Shown here piece by piece: positions 57,000-64,000 of a stretch of DNA of 64,000 nt. Position 1 is the first letter of the stretch, and each line of letters opens with the position of its first letter. The translations under genes were made by a program, and so were the position numbers. The stretch lies in NCBI GenBank assembly GCA_029204225.1, contig CM055094.1, forward strand, positions 5,140,063-5,204,062. Reading direction: 5' to 3'. The stretch comes from Diphasiastrum complanatum (taxonomy: Eukaryota > Streptophyta > Lycopodiopsida > Lycopodiales > Lycopodiaceae). A model generated the notes under the pieces. It was not told where the DNA came from, did not search any database, and was given only the letters and a program-made list of their open reading frames with translations.

Positions 57000-57290
57000 T
57001 TTGGGTGTTCATCGCAGAAATATTGTTGCAGCCAGTTCTCGCCTTAACATTAACGACGATGAAGAGGTTCTACCCTTGAGTGCTTGTCAGAGAAAATTGC
57101 TTAGAGGTACCATAATCACGACTCCGGTCAAGGAACTGGTGTATGTCTTTTGGAGCTCAAAAACTGAAGTGTCCCCCAACAAAAAAGACATATGCCGACG
57201 AAAGAAAGAATGTTGTCAGGCATCCAGTACATCTTCTTGCGACACTCATGTCTTTCGTTTTTTTTGGATTTCCGTTTTCTTAGTAATGCT
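57000..57290 (+). pseudogene. Transposase-like block 1
   Basis: After acceptor ATTGCAG (56995-56996 approx) the frame reads 'ALGVHRRNIVAASSRLN', 'LSACQRKLLRGTIIT', 'VKELVYVFWSSKTEVSPNKK' then 'DICRRK'. One base frame over it continues 'NVVRHPVHLLATLM'. The 'FW..KTEVSPNKKD' and 'H..H.L..T' patterns belong to this family's N-terminal half. Confidence 0.6.
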
Positions 57291-60200
57291 GATCTTTTGC
57301 ACTACTGAAACTGATCTTTGATACTGCTGTTCTTTGGTTCTGCAGATACACCTCCACCTCTTGCTGTTTGGAACTGTTTTGTAGTTTTTACTCAACTGAT
57401 ATTTTGCTCATTTGGACTTTTGGGACTATTGGTACTTGTAGAAGCTTATAAACAGCTATTTATTTTCTATTTGGTACTTATGAAAACTTGTGTAAAATAT
57501 ATTTTTGTCTAAAATTTGGTACTCTATATTATTTTCAAATAACTTCTCTTTTTGCTGTTTGGACCTCATGGAACATTTTGTACTTCTAGTGTGCAGAAAG
57601 TACTGTTGTTTGTTGTTCATTGGTGCTTTTGATAGTTTTGGTAGTTTTTGAGCATTTTCGATATACTAGCAATTAGTTGTTGGTGCTTTTTAATATTTCA
57701 AGGAACTTTTGGGCATTGAATGTTTGTGTTGGTACTACTGAAACTTATCGTGAAATAATTTTGATAATACAGACTACCAAAATAAGTGCTTTAATACCTT
57801 GTGTCTCATTTTCATTCTAAAATCATCCAAATTGGTCTACTGAGATCTATAGTGTGTACCATTTTTATTTTAGAATCTACAGCATTTGGGTCTATTTTTT
57901 TTAAGAATTCGTCGTATTTGCAGTTTGCACACGTCCCGCGGGTCTTTTTGGTACTGCTTTAGTGTTGTTAGACCAATTGGTAGTATTACTCCAGTAGTCG
58001 ACCACTAATTTTACAAATTTTTACTATTTTGGTACTATTTTTTGTGCTGGTAGAACTCTTGAATACAAATAATGTTACTACAATAACTTATTGTGTACCA
58101 AATCTGATACTCCTGACTATCTAGTTAGGTTCTTTTATTGTAAGTGTCTCATATTTATTTAGACTTCTCATGACCATGGTCTAGGCACTTTTTAGTGTTG
58201 TTTACCAATTGGTGGAATACAAGCTTTAATTACTACCAATTTTACAAGATTTGTACTATTTTGTTAATGTTTGCTTGTTTCTGAAACTTTTGAGTACCAA
58301 AGATTGGTACTAATGGAATCTATTGTGTTAAATTTCTATCCTCCAGACTATCAATTATCCTCCAGACTACCAATTAAGGTACTTTAACTTTCTGCTTGTG
58401 TGATACTTTGGTACTACCTGTATATGATGTTTTGGTACTACCTGATGGTACTTTCTAAAACTCCTGGTACAACCAGTGATTGATACTTTGGTACTACTAG
58501 TACCTGCAGATACTTTCTACCTGTAACACGATAAAATTTCTTGAATATAGATAAGTGGTAATGAGAATCCTCCTCAAGTTCACTTTGAAGATGTTAACAA
58601 TGTCTTTAATGCAGAAGGAATCTTTAAGAAGTTTCGAGTGAACCAACACTGTATTGAGCTGCACCAGTGTTGGGTACTAATTTTACATATTTTGTATTGT
58701 TTTGGTACTATTTTTGTGTTGGTGAAACACTTTAATATGAAAGAGTCGTACTACAAGAACATATTGTAAACCAATTCCGTTCCTATTGACTACCAAATTA
58801 GGCTTTTTATACTAAGTCTCTAAGTTTTTTAACATCTACCAAATAGGTACTATTTAGACTTCTCGTGACCATGGCTTAACTTTCTGCTTGTGTGGTACTT
58901 TGGTACTACCTGTTTATGATGTTTTGGTACTATCTGATGGTACTTTCTAAAACTCATGGTACTACCAGTTATTGATACTTTGGTACTACTAGTGTATGAT
59001 GTTTTGGTACTACCTGCAAGTACTTTCTACCTGTAACACGATAAGACTTCTTGAATAATAGATCAGTGGTAATGAGAATCCTCCTCAAGTTCACTTTGAA
59101 GATGTTAACAATGACTTTAATGCAGAAGGAATCTTTAAGAAGTTTAGAGTGAACCAACACTGCATTGAGCTTCACCAGTGTCGGGTACTAATTTTACATA
59201 TTTTGTATTGTTTTGGTACTATTTGTGTTGGTGAAACACTTTAATATGAAAGAGTCGTACTACAAAAACATATTGTAAACCAATTGCGTTCCTACTTACT
59301 ACCAAATTAGGCTTTTTATACTAAGTCTCTAAGTTTTATTTTTAACATCTACCAAATAAGTACTATTTAGACTTCTCGTGACCATGTTTTACGCATAAAA
59401 CTATTAAATTAGGTACTTTTTTCTGTATATTTATTTGGATTGGCAGCTCACATACAATCCTTTGTTTTTTTTTGGGTACTATTTTAGTTTTATCAATTGG
59501 TGGAATCTAAGCTTTAGTTAGTAACAATTTTACAAGATTTGTACTATTTTTGTAATGTTTGCTTGTTCTAAAACTTTTGAGTACCAAAGATTGGTACTAA
59601 TGGAACCTATCGTGTTAGATTTCTATCCTCCAGACTACCAATTAAGGTACTTTAACTTTCTGCTTGTGTGGTACTTTGGTACTATAAGATGCTTTGGTAC
59701 TTTGGTACTCCTTGTGTATGATGCTTTGTTACTACCTGATGGTACTTTCTAAAACTCCTGGTACTACTAGTGATTGATACTTTGGTACTACATGTATATG
59801 ATGCTTTGATACTACTTGCAGGTACTTTTTACTTGTAACACGATAAGACTTCTTGAATATAGATCAGTGGTAATGAGAATCCTACTCAAGTTCACTTTGA
59901 AGATGTTAACAATGACTTTAATGTAGAAGGAATCTTTAAGAATTTCGAGTGAACCAACACTGTATTGAGCTGCACCAGTGTCGGTACTAATTTTACGTAT
60001 ATATTTTTTGTATTGTTTTGGTACTATTTTTGTGTTGGTGAAACACTTTAATATGAAAGATTCGTACTACAAAAATTTATCGTAAACCAATTCCGATCCT
60101 ACTGACTACCAAATTAGGTCTTTTATATTAAGTCTCTACATTTTATTTCAAAATCAACCAAATAGGTACTATTTAGACTTCTTGTGACCACATTTCTCTA

Positions 60201-60433
60201 TATTTATTTGTGTTCGCAGCTCGCATACAATCCTTTGTAGTCTTTTTGGTACTATTTTAGTGTTGTTTACCAATTAGTGAAATCTAAGCTTTAGGTACTA
60301 CCAATTTCACAAAATATGTACTATTTTTGTAATGTTTACGTGTTCTTGAGACTTTAGAGTACCAAAAATGTACTTTCTATGGCTCTGGTACTTTGTTGCT
60401 ATAAGAAGCTTTTAAATAGCCCTTCGACGTGCA
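57291..60433 (+). other. GGTACT-rich spacer between transposase-like blocks
   Basis: AT-rich sequence studded with GGTACT / AGTACC, often as TTTGGTACTA. No coding motif before 58524. It looks like an intron that has expanded by repeat duplication. Confidence 0.6.
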
Positions 60434-60601
60434 GTGAGGGGGTTTGAAATCATGTTGTGTAACACAAAAAGACTTCTTGAATATAGATCATCGGTAAAGA
60501 AAATATTTCTCCACTTTGAAGATGTTAACAATGACTTTAATGCAGAAGGAATCTTTAAGAAGTTTCGAGTGAACCAACACTATATTGAGCTGAACCAGTG
60601 T
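58524..60601 (+). repeat. Four direct copies of a roughly 145-bp exon-like cassette
   Basis: Cassettes at 58524-58670, 59034-59181, 59836-59981 and 60460-60601, with spacings of 511, 801 and 619 bp between matching points. Each could encode 'HFEDVNNDFNAEGIFKKFRV' then 'NQHxIELxQC'; the fourth has the longest open frame. The spacers between copies are also duplicated (for example 'ggtgaaacactttaatatga'). Confidence 0.85.
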
Positions 60602-60662
60602 GCTTCTCAGTGTATCCTGAAATATAATTATAATTTGTGACATGGTTTTAGCAGATTTTGTT

Positions 60663-60665
<3 letters not shown>

Positions 60666-60756
<91 letters not shown>
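60666..60756. repeat. (GA)n microsatellite, about 90 bp
   Basis: Pure GA tract between the fourth cassette and the next transposase-like block. Confidence 0.98.
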
Positions 60757-60758
<2 letters not shown>

Positions 60759-61124
60759 AAAGATAGTCTACGTTTCCAATTCTAAAAAGGGGTGTAGCCC
60801 TTGTTTTTTCCCTGTTGAAAAAGGCATGGTATCATAAACAGTTCTTTGTTGGACTTGAAACATCCACAAGGAAGGCCATGCTAGTGGGAGGGAGCATTGT
60901 GGTGACATTTGGTAATAGGATACAACCATATGGATCGGAAATTTTGACTAACACTCTTCATGTTTTTTTTTTTCTCATTTTCTCTCGTTTGATTCATATT
61001 GCTATGAATTTTACACACAGATTATGTTTGATTCAATGTTCAAGTAAGCTTGGATCAACTTACGTGGTAATTCTTAGGCATAATATTATGTTCTTTTAGT
61101 AAGTTGTAAGGTTTTTAGGCCACA

Positions 61125-61460
61125 GGTCGAGCTGTTCCAAAGATTCAGAAGGGCTCACCCAGAAGTGCAGTTATTGCTTAGATGCTTCGAGGCGTTGAAG
61201 CCTTATTTTGTCCAGAAACTAAAGGAGCGGTACACCTGTTGCTGTGTGTACCATATGCAAATGATATATTTTAAGGAGGCATTTAATCATATGAGACAAA
61301 ACAAGTTTGGTCATCATGGAAAGAATCATGCCTACACATGTTCCATCTGCTGCAAAATTCAGGAATCGAATATTTGCAAAGCAAACCAATCTGTTTGCCC
61401 CAGCATCAGCAATATGTGGGAATCGCTTGTGGGAATGGCTTTTATGTGCAAAGCCTCCTA
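61125..61460 (+). pseudogene. Transposase-like block 2
   Basis: After acceptor CCACAG (61120-61125 approx) the frame reads 'VELFQRFRRAHPEVQLLLRC', 'FEALKPYFVQKLKERYTCCC', 'VYHMQMIYFKEAFNHMRQ'. The 'AHPEV', 'FEALKPxFV' and 'CCCxYH' signature fits the family's Cys-rich middle region. The frame then shifts at about 61330. Confidence 0.65.
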
Positions 61461-61860
61461 ATTCAGAATACCATGCAAAAAAATGCTTGTTCAGGGACTG
61501 CAGTAAATGCGGCATTTGCACATTGCCATTATGTCCCTCTAAGACATCAATGGACAGCAGGGAGTTGTCTGCGAAGATCTTTACAGACGTTGCGTCAGGG
61601 TTTGTTGATGAGGGTGGTTCTATCAAGAAGAGAAAGGATTTGGTAGTGCAAAGAATGCGGAGCAGTGCTTTTGTTGACCTAGTTTCAACACATCTGAAAA
61701 ACTTCATTAAGCATAACTTTGTGTGGCAGTCACAACAATTTAAAGACTACTTGCTGAAATTTCCTTCGGATGTTATTGTTTGGAGAATTATTCATTCAAG
61801 ATGCAAAACGAGATACAGTCCATGCACTGGTGGTCTAATCAAGTCACGATACTTTTGCAC
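61330..61860 (+). pseudogene. Transposase-like block 3, Cys-rich
   Basis: Open frame with 'NSEYHAKKCLFRDCSKCGIC', 'TLPLCPS', then 'FVDLVSTHLKNFIKHNFVWQ', 'SQQFKDYLLKFPSDVIV'. The Cys pairs (CxxxxCxxCGxC...CP) could bind zinc. Confidence 0.65.
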
Positions 61861-62078
61861 ATAACGTATGTCAGAAACTCTGCAGGTGCAGCTAAAAAGA
61901 CTCTGCGTTTTTACATATCAGACAATAAGCTCCATGACACCTTATTTGTACAGCACTGTCTACTACTACATGGCAATTGGCTGAAAGAGAACGAGTATAA
62001 TCTCAGATGTCATTGGGTGTGGTCAGACGGTGCGGTATCTCAATTCAAGGCTCGAAGGCCTTCCTTCTTCGTGGCCAG
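61780..62078 (+). pseudogene. Transposase-like block 4 (ENY and SDGAVSQFK)
   Basis: One frame over from block 3: 'ENYSFKMQNEIQSMHWW', 'NQVTILLHITYV', 'LRFYISDNKLHDTLFVQHCL', 'HWVWSDGAVSQFKARRPSFF' and 'VAR', with donor GTATAT at 62079. The Asp of 'SDGA' is a likely catalytic acid. The Asp expected before ENY is lost at the frameshift. Confidence 0.7.
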
Positions 62079-62413
62079 GTATATTTGTTGGGGGTTCTCA
62101 CTATCTATTATTAGTACTCTGTAGTTTTCAGGTTTGTTACTTCAGATAATACCAAAATCGGTAATGAACTACAAGACTTTTACTACATAGTCCATCTCAT
62201 AGTACCAAACTACACTGTTCTGGAGTACCAATTTTGGTAGTCTTTCCCTAGTAGATATAGTGTCAAACTGGGACTATACGGGACACCCGAAATAGTACCA
62301 AATTGGTAGTAGATAGGACACCAGGTTCAGAACTACGGGTACTGTTTGCAAGCACTGTTTATCGCAGCAAAATAAAAATAAAAAATCTAACAATTTGTTT
62401 GCTTTTTGGCCAG

Positions 62414-62660
62414 ATATTATCACTTGACAGGCCTGCAAATGATGCATAATTTTTCTGCCTCAGGCCATGGAAAAGGCGAGCATGATGGAGCGGGCACGGT
62501 CATCAAGAGAACTCTCACTCACGAGGAGTTGAAACCAGACAGCTGGCCCTTGAAACTGGTTGGTCAGCAAGGATGAGGTGCAACATGATGTGAAATGGGA
62601 TTCTCAGCGCATCACAGGCTCACGCTCGTTCCATTGTGTTGACGGATATTCCCAGGTTAG
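62414..62660 (+). pseudogene. Transposase-like block 5 (HGKGEHDG)
   Basis: After acceptor TGGCCAG the frame continues in phase: 'YYHLTGLQMMHNFSASGHGK', 'GEHDGAGTVIKRTLTHEELK'. One frame over it continues 'LVSKDEVQHDVKWDSQRITG' and 'FHCVDGYSQ', with a possible donor GTTAGT at about 62656. The 'HGKG.HDGAG' motif likely carries the last catalytic Asp. Confidence 0.7.
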
Positions 62661-62691
62661 TCCATGCTCACTACGATGTCGCACATTGTCA

Positions 62692-63009
62692 TGTTTATTA
62701 AAATATTATAACACTAATAAGTTTGACTTGCCATAACTTTTTAATCGTAGCTTAGAAGTATGTCATCTAACATATCATTGGAAAGCTCTTGTTGAGCGCT
62801 TTCCAATGCACCAAACTTTGCTAAATTCGGACTTACCACTAAAAAGTTATGCCATTTTTAGTTCGGAATCAAAATGTGGGCTCAAAAAGTTACGTTACGT
62901 AGATTTCAAATTTGAGTGTTTTGATTGGTCCATGTGTAAGAAAAACTTGAAAAAAAATATAAAAAGAATATTACAAAGGGTCTTTTTTGGATTTAGAACT
63001 CCTCTAATG
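62692..63009. mobile_element. Fuller copy of the 14.8-kb interspersed element
   Basis: Matches 14755-14971 at both ends and ends with the same 'ggatttagaactcctctaatg'. It retains a perfect 11-bp hairpin (62776-62786 / 62798-62808, CATTGGAAAGC) and about 120 bp that the other copy has lost. Confidence 0.65.
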
Positions 63010-63204
63010 ATCTGATTAGCTCTGGTGACAGCAATTATATTTATGTCCTTGACGATTTTATTGTGATGCATATACAAGATTGAACGCATGTTTAAATGAC
63101 CTAATCTTTAATGCCATAAATTTGCATTTGAACAACTCACAGAAAGTGCAACATCGTGACTCATCATATACAAATTTTCTTCTCTGTAAGCAGAGAGGAT
63201 TTCC

Positions 63205-64000
63205 TTTCAGTTCTCATCTAAAATAGTACATCGGTTGGCAGTGAACAATGCTCTATAGCCCTGATTTGTGATCTTGCTAATAGACAAAAGGTTCTTTGTT
63301 AATTTGGGTACATAAAGTACTCCATTAGGCTGCCTAGTGATGCAGTTGAATAGACCCTTGGCCTTCAACTTGGTGTGAACTGGAGTCACCAAAGAAAATG
63401 TACTTTGATTCTGTAGCTGTGAGTGTAGAGAAGAGGTCCTTGCACAATGTCATGTGTTGAGAAGCACCTGAATCGAGATACCAGTGATGGGCATCTCTAC
63501 TAGATTGATCTTGTACCATCAGCGCCTTCTCTTCATCTTGAGATCCTTTGACTATGTCAGGGTTCCCTTCTTGGTGCTACTTCATCTTCTTCTTTGCTTC
63601 ATTGTGCTTGAGGATGTGATAGTCCTTGATGTCGTGGTTGGTTCTTTTGCAATATCTGCAAAATAGCTTGGTCTTGGACGATGAGTGACTTTATTGTTGT
63701 TGTTGTGGTTGTGATGCCGCTGGCTGTTCTGCCTTTGTCTTCTTATCCTTGAAACCTTTCTTCTTCTTGGATTGCTGCTTGTTTGAATAGAGTGCCATGG
63801 ATTTGGAACTCGTAGATGTGGACAAGCTTTTCCTCTTGACTTCTTCCTGCAACAAGCTTGCTGTCAATTTTTGGAAAGACAATGCAGGGGTATTGCTCAG
63901 GAGCAACACTAAATTATCGTAGGAGGATGGAAGACTGGCAAGAAGAGACATGGTAGAGTCTTCTTCTGAGATAGGGGAACCTATTGCAGCCAGTTGGTTC
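63205..64000 (-). pseudogene. Copia-6 gag and protease, cut by window end
   Basis: Minus-strand blocks: gag 'MSLLASLPSSYDNLVLLLSN', 'LTASLLQEEVKRKSL', a Lys/Gln-rich tail; a damaged zinc knuckle 'LFCRYCKRTNHDIKDY' (last Cys is Tyr); protease 'HHWYLDSGASQHMTLCKD' (DSGAS intact) and 'GVLYVPKLTKNLLSISKI'. Frames change near 63680 and 63390. Gag's start lies beyond 64000; the integrase should lie below 63205 but is not recognised. Confidence 0.9.

Larger units (their letters stand above)
56990..62660 (+). pseudogene. Broken multi-exon DDE-like transposase gene (ENY / SDGA.SQFK / HGKG.HDG family)
   Basis: Conserved blocks appear in order on the plus strand over 5.7 kb: 57000-57260, possibly 60434-60640, 61125-61860, 61780-62078 and 62414-62660, separated by AT-rich, GGTACT-rich spacers. 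Several joins have GT-AG borders; others need frameshifts. From memory, an uncharacterised transposase-like family in animals, algae and seed-free plants has the same block order. No function is proven. Block details are in the following entries. Confidence 0.65.

Noticed and set aside
61219-61707. 162-codon minus-strand ORF
   Set aside because: Antisense shadow of the transposase-like blocks; its residues show no family motif while the plus strand does.

Overview
This window looks like nuclear DNA of a land plant: AT-rich, dominated by LTR retrotransposon remains, with one recognisable host gene whose introns are packed with transposable elements. The host gene encodes a plastid-type YbaB/EbfC-family protein (STIC2-like). 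The mix of degraded copia and chromovirus elements, long (GA/CT) tracts, a 16-kb intron and a transposase family I do not associate with flowering plants makes a seed-free plant (fern or lycophyte) my best guess; that is inference, not proof.

Layout. 1-4656: a minus-strand non-autonomous LTR element with a 557-codon ORF. 4652-8430: fragments of a gypsy RT, a Helitron helicase and a copia gag. 8489-13381: a decayed copia element whose 5' LTR begins inside a (CT)n tract and whose integrase core is missing. 13446-15950: a gypsy protease fused to a copia RT/RNase H. 16240-17345: a minus-strand copia 3' end. 18835-19270: a remnant of an FCP1/NIF-like phosphatase gene. 21250-23500: a third copia 3' half. 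23790-27700: low-complexity and unassigned DNA. 27705-28760: the 3' end of a minus-strand LINE-like element.

29052-50044: the STIC2-like gene on the plus strand. Seven exons with GT-AG borders and consistent phases give a 196-residue protein. Intron 2 (16.3 kb) holds a copia element (31132-42535, minus, TSD CATGT) that itself contains a chromodomain gypsy element (32829-38805, plus, TSD TTGTT), followed by a hAT transposase remnant (42704-44200, minus). Intron 6 holds a hAT-like MITE (48923-49358) with an exact 8-bp TSD. Upstream lie a G-box, CCAAT motifs, a hairpin and a (GA)n tract.

50045-64000: GC-rich unassigned DNA, a 1-kb foldback element (52009-53050), a zinc-knuckle fragment, another decayed copia (54490-56273), a probable solo LTR (56274-56968), and a broken multi-exon transposase-like gene (56990-62660) with four tandem copies of an exon-like cassette in GGTACT-rich DNA. 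A short interspersed repeat shared with 14.8 kb and a minus-strand copia gag/protease end the window.

Apart from the STIC2-like gene, everything I can identify is a mobile element or a gene relic. No RNA genes or CRISPR arrays were seen.
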